Shown here one piece after another: positions 1-5,928 of a stretch of 13,119 nucleotides of DNA (positions are counted from its first letter, which is position 1; the number at the start of each line of letters is the position of its first letter). The position numbers and the translations under genes are program-made. The notes under the pieces were generated by a model that saw nothing but the letters and a program-made list of their open reading frames with translations, did not search any database and was not told the DNA's origin. The DNA comes from O2-02-FULL-42-9 sp038043025 (GTDB lineage Bacteria; Pseudomonadota; Gammaproteobacteria; UBA12402): the NCBI GenBank assembly GCA_038043025.1, contig JBBTCW010000036.1:1-13119 (forward strand), read 5' to 3'.

Positions 1-2
1 AT

Positions 3-53
3 GATCAAGTGGCCGCTTAATATCCACACATACACAACATTTGACTATAGCTC
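3..53 (+). repeat. Left copy of 51-bp terminal inverted repeat
   Basis: Bases 3-53 are the exact reverse complement of 13069-13119, with no mismatch over 51 bp. Identity stops at 53/54, where the unknown ORF continues. The segment starts GATCAAGTGGCC and ends GACTATAGCTC. It carries an in-frame TGA (2-4) just outside and no usable start codon with a ribosome binding site for the following ORF. It may be the end of an insertion sequence or another dispersed repeat whose body lies outside the window; no transposase is visible here. Confidence 0.9.
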
Positions 54-1282
54 CTGGTGGTTCTGCACGCGGTAAGGGGCGTGGTGACGAGGTTGCTGCT
101 GGCGCAGCTGAAAAGGAGGGTGGAGAATCGCTTCGATGGCCAGTTGAGTTTGATGCGGCAGTACGGCGAGTTGCTAGACAATTGCAACAAGCTGTTGATG
201 ATGAGGTGAGTGTGAGTCTATCTGTTGTGCGAGATGATCATTTATACGATCGTGTGAAAGGGGTATCTTACACGGTGCAGCCTGATCAGAGGTTAGGACA
301 GTGGACTTTAGAATACGACACTGATGAAGTCGAATCTTATCTTTTAGTACAGCGTGCATCCGATGACAGATCCGTTCGTGTAGATTTTAAGGGGGATGAA
401 TCATATCGCTATGAAGCTGACCCAGCGGCGCGTCGGCTATTGTTTCAAGAGTGGCTAGATCATAAATATCGTGATTTATTAATTGAATATGCGCCGAATG
501 CGTTGAGTGCTTATCCGTTGCGACAAGGCGATGTTGATCGTTTTATGGCAGAGTTTGAGGCAGAAAAACGCGCTAGAATAGAGGGAAGAGCGGGTGAAAC
601 GCGAGATCAGAGAAAAGAACGATTACTACGCGGCTTACTCAGTTATGGTAATCATGCTCTATTATATCGTCATGGAAACAAGATATTGAGAGCGGACGAG
701 ATGAATGATGACCATATGCAACAGCATATGGCTGTCGGTGGGCGTGCCGATAAAACACATTTTCATCCTTTGGTAGCATTGCGTTCTGTTTATCTCGCGG
801 GGTTCCATATTATTATTGATAATAGTATGCGACAATTTTTGCATTGGGCACATGATCATAATGTTGTGCTTCACGGAAAGCCTACTTTTATCGTGAATTT
901 TGATATGTCTATCGATAAGCATAATACTGATGGGTGGCAATATGCTCATGTTGAGTCAGAAGGAGGTGCTGCAGGGCATTTTTACCCTGTTGACGAAAAT
1001 GATTTTTCTATTAGTGCAAAGAAGGCGACAACATTTATTGTGCTAGATCGCTATGGCCAGTTGGATAGAGAGTTTTATCATTTGAGTTTTGGGCAAGATC
1101 CTATTACGTTGCTGGTAGACCCGCATACGCGCGATATTTCGGAGCGATTTAATCGTATATTGCAATTGCGAATCCCTTCGCCATCGACTCCTGAAGAACA
1201 ACGTCCATCACCACACCATGATCGAACAGCAGACGGGCGAGGTGGAGGGGGACCGGCGGCGCGTTCTGGAGGGCGGCGTTAA
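41..1282 (+). CDS. Hypothetical protein, probably 5'-truncated at a repeat
   Basis: I do not recognise this protein. The open frame runs from within the left inverted repeat to TAA at 1280-1282, about 413 residues if read from the TTG at 41. That TTG has no ribosome binding site and lies inside the repeat, and the first in-frame ATG is only at about residue 168, so the true N-terminus is probably missing or lies beyond the repeat. Both tails are rich in Gly, Arg and Ala (about residues 5-28 and 395-413). The middle is a charged, mixed alpha/beta-looking soluble region with a His-rich stretch around residues 240-320 (THFHP, HWAHDHNVV, GHFYPVDEND). No signal peptide, membrane segment or known catalytic motif is visible. 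It converges with the next gene, 7 bp away. The long, well-composed frame argues for a genuine protein or a recently broken one. Confidence 0.6.
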   Translation: MTIAPGGSARGKGRGDEVAAGAAEKEGGESLRWPVEFDAAVRRVARQLQQAVDDEVSVSLSVVRDDHLYDRVKGVSYTVQPDQRLGQWTLEYDTDEVESYLLVQRASDDRSVRVDFKGDESYRYEADPAARRLLFQEWLDHKYRDLLIEYAPNALSAYPLRQGDVDRFMAEFEAEKRARIEGRAGETRDQRKERLLRGLLSYGNHALLYRHGNKILRADEMNDDHMQQHMAVGGRADKTHFHPLVALRSVYLAGFHIIIDNSMRQFLHWAHDHNVVLHGKPTFIVNFDMSIDKHNTDGWQYAHVESEGGAAGHFYPVDENDFSISAKKATTFIVLDRYGQLDREFYHLSFGQDPITLLVDPHTRDISERFNRILQLRIPSPSTPEEQRPSPHHDRTADGRGGGGPAARSGGRR

Positions 1283-1289
1283 TTTTCTG

Positions 1290-1685
1290 TCAAGGATGCG
1301 CTGTTGCTGTCAATTCAGGCGTTTGAATTAAACCTAATTCGCTCAATACAGGGTTGAGAATGGCGCATTCTGCTGTTATGAGGGTAGGCATGAGTTTTCT
1401 TTCAGCGAGTATATATTGCTTATACAAGGCCAAATTTGCTTCGGCAAATGCTGATACTGCAGTGCTGCAAATTATGCAAATCAGCGAACCGTCATGCGGA
1501 CGTTGATAGGTTTCCAGTTCCTGTAAAATACTTAAAATAAGCCTGTTTCTTTCTTCGCCTGTTTTTCCGCTTTCGGTTACGAGCGAGTTTAAGCGCTCGT
1601 ATAATTGACCGCCTTGTTGAATGGCTTCTTCTGCTTCCGGATCAGGTGCAAAGAAAACAAATCCACTATATTTTAAGCCTGGCAT
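1290..1685 (-). CDS. Hypothetical 131-residue protein downstream of aldolase
   Basis: Unrecognised. The ATG at 1685 is preceded, on the minus strand, by AAGGAG about 8 nt upstream, which fixes the start well. The protein is 131 residues, has no signal peptide, and is mostly predicted helical and amphipathic. An acidic N-terminal half (DPEAEEAIQQGGQLYERL) is followed by a moderately hydrophobic stretch with two cysteines (about residues 67-85, SLICIICSTAVSAFAEA) that is too broken by polar residues to be a confident membrane helix. It lies about 80 bp downstream of the aldolase gene on the same strand and could be co-transcribed with it; no clear terminator separates them. It converges with the truncated unknown gene. 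Confidence 0.65.
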   Translation of the reverse strand: MPGLKYSGFVFFAPDPEAEEAIQQGGQLYERLNSLVTESGKTGEERNRLILSILQELETYQRPHDGSLICIICSTAVSAFAEANLALYKQYILAERKLMPTLITAECAILNPVLSELGLIQTPELTATAHP

Positions 1686-1765
1686 AATATATCTCCTTGT
1701 TTTTGTTTAGACATCCTATCGTCAAAACTTCATATTATTATTTTATTGACGGTAATTTAGAGCGG

Positions 1766-2776
1766 TTATTCCATGTTATTTTTATATTTTCCTTCCGAAG
1801 CGAAACCGTTTAATTTGGCGCGTTTTAATAAAGCTTCTTGTGCAAGTTTAACATTTTCCATTTTACCTTGCCATGCTTTTAAGGCAGGGGATTGTAATGC
1901 ACGACCGTATGAAAAGCTTAAATTCCAGGGTAAATTGCCAATTTTATTTATCGCATTTAAATGTGCGGTAGCGAGTTCGTCGCTTTGTCCGCCGGATAAG
2001 AAATTAATCGTCGGGACGGTTGCCGGTACGGTTTCACGAAATAATCCAATGGTTTTTTTTGCGACTTCTTCGATCGATGCTTGATTTTCTGCCTCTTTAC
2101 CTGAAATCACCATATTGGGTTTTAAAATCATGAGTTCTAACTTGACATTATATTCTGCAAGCGCTTTAAACACAGCGATCTGAACGTTTTTGGTCACATC
2201 AAAACAGCGATCGATAGAATGATTGCCATCCATTAATACTTCTGGTTCAACGATAGGCACAATGCCAGTTTTTTGGCATAGTGCAGCGTAATGCGCTAAC
2301 ATGTCAGCATTTGCATCAACCGCGCTTTGCGATGGCAACGTATCAGAAATTTGATATACGGCACGCCATTTTGCAAAACGCGCTCCCGCTTTTTTGTATT
2401 CCATTAAACGTGCGGCTAAGTCATCTAACCCTTGTGTGATTTTTTCATCAGGCGAAGCTTTTAAGGATATTAATCCCTTGTCGACTTTGATACCGGGTAC
2501 AATACCATTTTGTGATAAGAGCGTAGGGAATGGCGTGCCATTGACGGTATGTTGATAGAGTGTTTCTTCGAATAAAATGACACCAGCAATGTAATCGTTT
2601 AAATGAGGGGTGGAAAATAACAAATCACGATAGGCACGACGATTTTCTTCAGTGGATTCGACATGGATAGTATCAAAACGTTTTGCAATGGTGCTGTTGC
2701 TTTCGTCGGCGGCCAAAATGCCTTTGCCAGGGATGGCGATATCTTTAATGGTAGCGGTGAGGGCTTGAATATCCAT
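1766..2776 (-). CDS. fba: Fructose-bisphosphate aldolase, class I
   Basis: This cytosolic glycolytic/gluconeogenic enzyme interconverts fructose 1,6-bisphosphate with dihydroxyacetone phosphate and glyceraldehyde 3-phosphate through a Schiff base, without metal. The 336-residue protein has the animal/plant-type class I signature throughout: GKGILAADES (residues 17-26, active-site Asp24), GIKVDKG (95-101), AKWRAVY (135-141), VEPEV (176-180, catalytic Glu pair 177/179), LKPNMV (218-223, Schiff-base Lys219), INFLSGGQS (257-265) and SFSYGRALQ (287-295). Nothing essential is missing, and the length is only slightly shorter than the roughly 360 residues of animal enzymes. The start is supported by AGGAG 8 nt upstream of the ATG and by a good promoter at 2812-2840. 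It is unlike the DhnA-type class I enzyme of E. coli. It lies between suhB upstream and an unknown small gene downstream. Confidence 0.96.
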   Translation of the reverse strand: MDIQALTATIKDIAIPGKGILAADESNSTIAKRFDTIHVESTEENRRAYRDLLFSTPHLNDYIAGVILFEETLYQHTVNGTPFPTLLSQNGIVPGIKVDKGLISLKASPDEKITQGLDDLAARLMEYKKAGARFAKWRAVYQISDTLPSQSAVDANADMLAHYAALCQKTGIVPIVEPEVLMDGNHSIDRCFDVTKNVQIAVFKALAEYNVKLELMILKPNMVISGKEAENQASIEEVAKKTIGLFRETVPATVPTINFLSGGQSDELATAHLNAINKIGNLPWNLSFSYGRALQSPALKAWQGKMENVKLAQEALLKRAKLNGFASEGKYKNNME

Positions 2777-2811
2777 TATTTTGCTCCTATTGAACCTGTA
2801 TAGATGCGCTC

Positions 2812-2840
2812 ATCCTAATCGAATTTATGAATTCCGGCAA
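2812..2840 (-). promoter_or_regulatory. Sigma70-type promoter of the aldolase gene
   Basis: On the minus strand, TTGCCG (2840-2835) is separated by 17 bp from TAGGAT (2817-2812). Each hexamer matches its consensus at 4 of 6 positions and the spacing is ideal. The expected start of transcription is near 2805, leaving a leader of about 30 nt before the ATG at 2776 that contains the AGGAG site. It sits in the 84-bp gap after suhB, so the aldolase can be expressed independently of suhB. Confidence 0.5.
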
Positions 2841-2860
2841 GCATTTTGAGGCGAAAATTG

Positions 2861-3658
2861 CTATTTTATTGCGCTCGCAAGCGGTTTTAAGAGCGGTAAT
2901 AATTCGCGCATGATTTTGGGATTTGCTGCCGCAATATTCCCGGATTTCAAATAATTTTCACTGCCATCAATATCTGTTACTAAACCGCCCGCTTCTTTAA
3001 TTAATAAAATGCCGGCGGCGATGTCCCATGCATATAATCCCAATTCAAAAAATCCATCGAGTTGTCCCGACGCAACATAGGCTAAATCGAGTGCGGCAGA
3101 ACCCGCGCGTCGAATATCCACACAATGTAACGCAACGTCTTGTAAGGTTTTGTAAAAGGCGTCGCAATAGGTTTTTCGTCGAAATGGAAACCCGGTTGCT
3201 ATTAATGATTCATCTAAATGTCGGCGTTCTGCAACGCGCATGCGGCGATTATTTTTTAATGCACCTTGTCCGCGCGTCGCTGTAAATAAATCTTCTTTAA
3301 GCGGATCGTAAATAACCGCTTGTTCGATTTGATCATTGTGTTTTAGTGCGATTGAAATACAAAAATGCGGTAACCCATGAATAAAATTAGTCGTGCCATC
3401 GATGGGATCGATAATCCATTGATAGGGACCCGCGCCCGCCTGTCCGCTTTCTTCGCCCAAAAAACCATGGGTCGGATAAGCGGTATGTAAGATGTCAACA
3501 ATGGTTCTTTCGGCAGCGTTATCGATATTGGTGACGAAGTCTTTATCGCTTTTTTTGGAGATATTGATTTTATCTGGGCGATCCAGCGCTTGCATGATAA
3601 CGGTGCCTGCCTTGCGAGCAGCCGTGACAGCGGTGTTGACGAAAGGGTGCAGTGCCAT
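2861..3658 (-). CDS. suhB: Inositol-1-monophosphatase family protein SuhB
   Basis: This is a Mg2+-dependent phosphatase of inositol monophosphate. In E. coli, SuhB also works with the Nus factors in rRNA transcription antitermination. The 265-residue protein shows the full family signature: FVTNIDNAAE (41-50), GFLGEES (65-71, metal ligand Glu69), WIIDPIDGTTNFIHG (81-95, metal ligands Asp84 and Asp87) and YAWDIAAG (209-216, metal ligand Asp212), followed by the EAGG turn. I chose the ATG at 3658 over an in-frame ATG at 3670. MALHPFVNTAV aligns with the E. coli N-terminus, GAGG precedes 3658 at good spacing, and the promoter at 3684-3713 would start transcription only about 7 nt before 3670. 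Its position facing away from trmJ is conserved in gammaproteobacteria, but here two secreted-protein genes separate the pair. Confidence 0.95.
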   Translation of the reverse strand: MALHPFVNTAVTAARKAGTVIMQALDRPDKINISKKSDKDFVTNIDNAAERTIVDILHTAYPTHGFLGEESGQAGAGPYQWIIDPIDGTTNFIHGLPHFCISIALKHNDQIEQAVIYDPLKEDLFTATRGQGALKNNRRMRVAERRHLDESLIATGFPFRRKTYCDAFYKTLQDVALHCVDIRRAGSAALDLAYVASGQLDGFFELGLYAWDIAAGILLIKEAGGLVTDIDGSENYLKSGNIAAANPKIMRELLPLLKPLASAIK

Positions 3659-3683
3659 AAACGACCTCATAGAATGAGCCGTT

Positions 3684-3713
3684 ATTCTACGAGCCTTTTA
3701 TAGACGGAGTCAA
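3684..3713 (-). promoter_or_regulatory. Sigma70-type promoter of suhB
   Basis: On the minus strand, TTGACT (3713-3708, 5 of 6) and TAGAAT (3689-3684, 5 of 6) are separated by 18 bp. The predicted transcription start is near 3677, about 19 nt before the preferred suhB ATG at 3658. This is one of the clearest promoter matches in the window and helps decide the start codon. Confidence 0.6.
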
Positions 3714-3731
3714 TGAATTTAGTCGCCAAAC

Positions 3732-3747
3732 ACAAATTGGCATTTGT
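3732..3747. other. Short inverted repeat upstream of suhB promoter
   Basis: ACAAAT, a four-base centre TGGC, then ATTTGT: a perfect 6-bp inverted repeat starting about 19 bp upstream of the suhB -35 hexamer. It could be an operator or a weak hairpin at the end of the secreted-protein transcript. There is no T-run for an intrinsic terminator, and the size is within what chance produces. Confidence 0.2.
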
Positions 3748-3837
3748 CGCTGCTAGCTCTATATCCGCGCAGGCCAAACTAAGCATAATCAGATTATTCT
3801 GGTGAAAGATTGTGGGCAATGAGCGGTGATCAGGGGA

Positions 3838-4179
3838 TTAATAGGTTATTTGGCAATCTTCAATGGATTCTGAGCAATAGATCCCGCTGCCGCCGCCAGA
3901 CCATAGGGAGGGGTCGACCGGGCGAATGGTGTTGGGATAGGTGTTTTTTGATAGAACTAAGAGATTGGTATCATAAACACAGCCGGCGAGATTATCCGTC
4001 GCAATGACCGCCTTATTAAATACATCATGTCCTGTAACTTGACCGATAACGGTCCAGTCTTCGGTGTTTTTCGAGTTGCTTAAGTTTGGGCATTGATCGA
4101 TTATTACTTTAGCTACGCTCACGGTGGGGAGTAAAATAAAACTAAAACAGAGGGGGAAGAATAACGATTTTTTTAACAT
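3838..4179 (-). CDS. Small secreted cysteine-patterned protein (paralog 1)
   Basis: This is a 113-residue exported protein of unknown function. Residues 1-23 form a clear Sec signal peptide: MLKK, then a hydrophobic core, then SVA before the mature chain. The mature part has four cysteines in the pattern QCPNLSN (Cys30), GCVY (Cys67) and C-x6-C near the end (Cys102, Cys109), suiting two disulfides in the periplasm or outside the cell. The ATG at 4179 has AAGGA 8-9 nt upstream; an in-frame ATG at 4209 would put ten charged residues before the signal peptide and is unlikely. It lies 53 bp downstream of a similar gene on the same strand and probably shares its promoter. The CP...W...C-x-Y pattern recalls small exported domain-of-unknown-function proteins of Legionella relatives (perhaps DUF3757-like), but this is only a guess. 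Confidence 0.75.
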   Translation of the reverse strand: MLKKSLFFPLCFSFILLPTVSVAKVIIDQCPNLSNSKNTEDWTVIGQVTGHDVFNKAVIATDNLAGCVYDTNLLVLSKNTYPNTIRPVDPSLWSGGGSGIYCSESIEDCQITY

Positions 4180-4232
4180 AAACACAATCCTTCTTTTGCT
4201 CAGCTCCAATTATACCACAGTTTTTCAAATTT

Positions 4233-4628
4233 CTATGGTTGATCAGGCGAAATATTGCTTTCGTCGATGCCGCAGCCTGCAGGGCTTGCGTTGGGGCAGG
4301 GTGTATTGTTGTTAGATTTCCAATTGAAGCCTGAGGGTTGTTTGTTCAATTTGACAGATATGTATCTCGCGGCAGACGATGAAGATTGTTTTGTGCCATA
4401 GATGCATATCATGGTAAATAGTCCAGCCGATTTAGTCGTCGCTTTGACGAACTGCACGGACTCTAAAGGGAGAGCTACGTTCGAGCTCGTAGCTATCGGT
4501 CCCATGTGATATTTTTCTTGCAGAGAGGTGAGAGGTGTGTTGGAGAATGGAGGGCAATTGATCATTTCTGAAAAACTCACAAGAGGGATTAAAATAAATA
4601 CAACAATTGCTATCCATGACTTCAACAT
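4233..4628 (-). CDS. Small secreted cysteine-patterned protein (paralog 2)
   Basis: This is a 131-residue exported protein of unknown function. Residues 1-20 are a signal peptide (MLKSWIAIVVF then a hydrophobic run ending VSFS). The mature chain begins near EMINCPPFSN and contains four cysteines: Cys25 in NCPPFSN, Cys75 in ICIYG, and Cys111/Cys119 as C-x7-C close to the end. This is the same order and local context as its downstream neighbour, so the two look like diverged duplicates. The ATG at 4628 has AGGGAGAA just upstream; the frame stays open to 4703, but that extension would overlap the start of trmJ and destroy the signal peptide. A promoter is visible at 4659-4687. The last 25 residues are rich in Asn, Pro and Ser. 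Confidence 0.75.
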   Translation of the reverse strand: MLKSWIAIVVFILIPLVSFSEMINCPPFSNTPLTSLQEKYHMGPIATSSNVALPLESVQFVKATTKSAGLFTMICIYGTKQSSSSAARYISVKLNKQPSGFNWKSNNNTPCPNASPAGCGIDESNISPDQP

Positions 4629-4658
4629 GATATTCTCCCTAAAATAATTTACATACAA

Positions 4659-4687
4659 AGTATAGTTGATCTTGGAAATGATGTTAA
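4659..4687 (-). promoter_or_regulatory. Promoter of the two secreted-protein genes
   Basis: On the minus strand, TTAACA (4687-4682, 5 of 6) and TATACT (4664-4659, 5 of 6) are separated by exactly 17 bp. The expected start of transcription is near 4652, giving a leader of about 24 nt with the AGGGAGAA site. The -35 hexamer lies within the first codons of the divergent trmJ gene (start 4681), so transcription of the two units could interfere. Confidence 0.5.
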
Positions 4688-5403
4688 ACAAAATTCGTAT
4701 CATTTTAGTTGAGCCTTCTCATCCCGGAAACATCGGTGCCGCAGCAAGGGCATTAAAAAACATGGGGTTAGAAAAATTATATCTTGTAAAACCTGAGCTT
4801 TTTCCTCATAAGCAAGCGTACTATCGTTGCTCGCGCGCGGATGAAATCTTGGATAGTGCTATTGTAACCGAGACGGTTGATGAAGCGCTGGTTGGTTGCG
4901 GGTTGGTGATTGGCACCAGTGCGCGGCAACGCGTGTTTCCACAGCCAATGCTGGATCCGCGTCAAATGGCGGCTAAAGTTATGGCAGAGCCGGATGATGT
5001 TGAGATTGCCATTCTTTTTGGAGCAGAGCATTCAGGGTTGGATAATCCAACATTGCAAAAATGTCATTTTCATGTTTTTATTCCAGCGGTTACAGGATTT
5101 AGTTCATTAAACTTAGCAGCTGCTGTGCAGGTAATTTGTTACGAAATTCGCATGGCGTTTTTATCTTTATTGGATGAACCGATGTTGCCGACACAAAAAA
5201 TAAATCTTGCGACGATAGATGAATTGGAAGGGTTGTATCAGCATATTGAATCGACCATGATTGCAGCAAAATTTTTGAACCCAAAAAACCCTCGCACAAT
5301 GATGGCGCGATTGCGCAGATTATTTTCTCGTGCGCGTGTCGACAAAGATGATTTGAATTTGCTCAGAGGGATGATGGTCGCGATTCAAAATCTTATGGAA
5401 TAA
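4681..5403 (+). CDS. trmJ: tRNA (cytidine/uridine-32-2'-O)-methyltransferase TrmJ
   Basis: This SPOUT-family methyltransferase uses S-adenosylmethionine to methylate the 2'-O of nucleotide 32 in the anticodon loop of certain tRNAs. The 240-residue protein (E. coli enzyme 246) has IRIILVEPSHPGNIGAAAR (5-23), GTSARQR (78-84), the cofactor-knot motifs LFGAEHSGLDN (112-122) and SSLNLAAAVQ (141-150), and a basic C-terminal helix with ARLRRLFSRAR. I chose the ATG at 4681 because MLNKIRI aligns with MLQNIRI of E. coli TrmJ; an adjacent ATG at 4678 and a TTG at 4666 are in frame. GGA at 4674-4676 is a weak ribosome binding site, and no convincing forward promoter was found. The stop codon overlaps the IscR operator upstream of iscR, the usual trmJ-isc arrangement. 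Confidence 0.95.
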   Translation: MLNKIRIILVEPSHPGNIGAAARALKNMGLEKLYLVKPELFPHKQAYYRCSRADEILDSAIVTETVDEALVGCGLVIGTSARQRVFPQPMLDPRQMAAKVMAEPDDVEIAILFGAEHSGLDNPTLQKCHFHVFIPAVTGFSSLNLAAAVQVICYEIRMAFLSLLDEPMLPTQKINLATIDELEGLYQHIESTMIAAKFLNPKNPRTMMARLRRLFSRARVDKDDLNLLRGMMVAIQNLME

Positions 5404-5427
5404 TACTTGACCATTCTGATCGGGTAT
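5403..5427. promoter_or_regulatory. IscR type 1 binding site upstream of iscR
   Basis: The 25 bases starting at the last base of the trmJ stop match the published E. coli type 1 IscR consensus (ATASYYGACT, RWWWY, AGTCRRSTAT) at 21 of 25 positions. The half sites read ATACTTGACC and GATCGGGTAT around ATTCT, and the half sites agree at 7 of 10 positions when folded. A TATGAT (5425-5430) overlaps the right edge and CATAAT (5452-5457) lies further down, but neither has a convincing -35 partner, so the transcription start is not fixed. The site predicts autoregulation of the isc operon by cluster-bound IscR. Confidence 0.7.
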
Positions 5428-5491
5428 GATAGTTTCTCTTCTCACAATAAGCATAATATATCGTAGCTTTTTCTTTTAGGGGGTATTATTT

Positions 5492-5926
5492 ATGCGATTA
5501 ACGACCAGAAGAAGATATGCAGTGACGGCTATGTTGGATGTTGCAATGCATCAACAGAATGGTCCTGTTTCTTTAACGGATATATCGCGACGTCAAGGAA
5601 TTTCACAATCTTACTTAGAGCAACTTTTTTCGAAATTGCGACGAAGACGCTTAGTAAAAAGTGTGCGAGGACCGGGAGGGGGTTATGTCATTAATGGTGA
5701 TCTCGAGGATATTGCGGTAACGCATATCATCGATGCGATTGATGAAAAATCTTTACTCAAAGGGACAATGGATTGTAATACAGGCAAAATGATTACCTGC
5801 GATTGTGCCGGACAAACAAGCTGTTTAACGCAACGACTATGGAGTGATTTAAGTGATGTGATGCATCAATTTTTAAATAAAATCACGTTGGCACAATTAA
5901 TGGAGCAACATCGAGAATACCCATAA
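5492..5926 (+). CDS. iscR: Fe-S cluster regulator IscR with altered cluster loop
   Basis: This Rrf2-family winged-helix regulator represses the isc operon when it carries a [2Fe-2S] cluster. The N-terminal DNA-binding part is typical: RRRYAVTAMLDVA (6-18), the recognition region DISRRQGISQSYLEQLFSKL (30-49, with Glu43 as in E. coli) and the wing SVRGPGGGY (57-65). The cluster loop is not typical. E. coli uses Cys92, Cys98, Cys104 and His107 (CLTH). Here there are four cysteines (95, 103, 105, 111), and the CLT motif is followed by Gln114, so the His ligand is gone and the loop is 7 residues longer. At 144 residues it lacks the E. coli C-terminal tail. AGGGGGT precedes the ATG by about 8 nt, and an IscR site lies upstream. 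It ends 2 bp before iscS. Confidence 0.95.
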   Translation: MRLTTRRRYAVTAMLDVAMHQQNGPVSLTDISRRQGISQSYLEQLFSKLRRRRLVKSVRGPGGGYVINGDLEDIAVTHIIDAIDEKSLLKGTMDCNTGKMITCDCAGQTSCLTQRLWSDLSDVMHQFLNKITLAQLMEQHREYP

Positions 5927-5928
5927 AT

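Noticed and set aside
3785..3797. 13-base palindrome ATAATC-A-GATTAT downstream of the secreted pair
   Set aside because: Too short and AT-rich to separate from chance; no T-run and no promoter partner at this exact position.
4629..4703. N-terminal extension of the second secreted protein to 4703
   Set aside because: It would overlap the start of trmJ, bury the signal peptide inside the chain, and lose the good ribosome binding site just before 4628.
5407..5435. TTGACC/TAGTTT as the iscR promoter
   Set aside because: The spacing is 17 bp but the -10 matches only 3 of 6. TTGACC is better explained as the left half of the IscR site.
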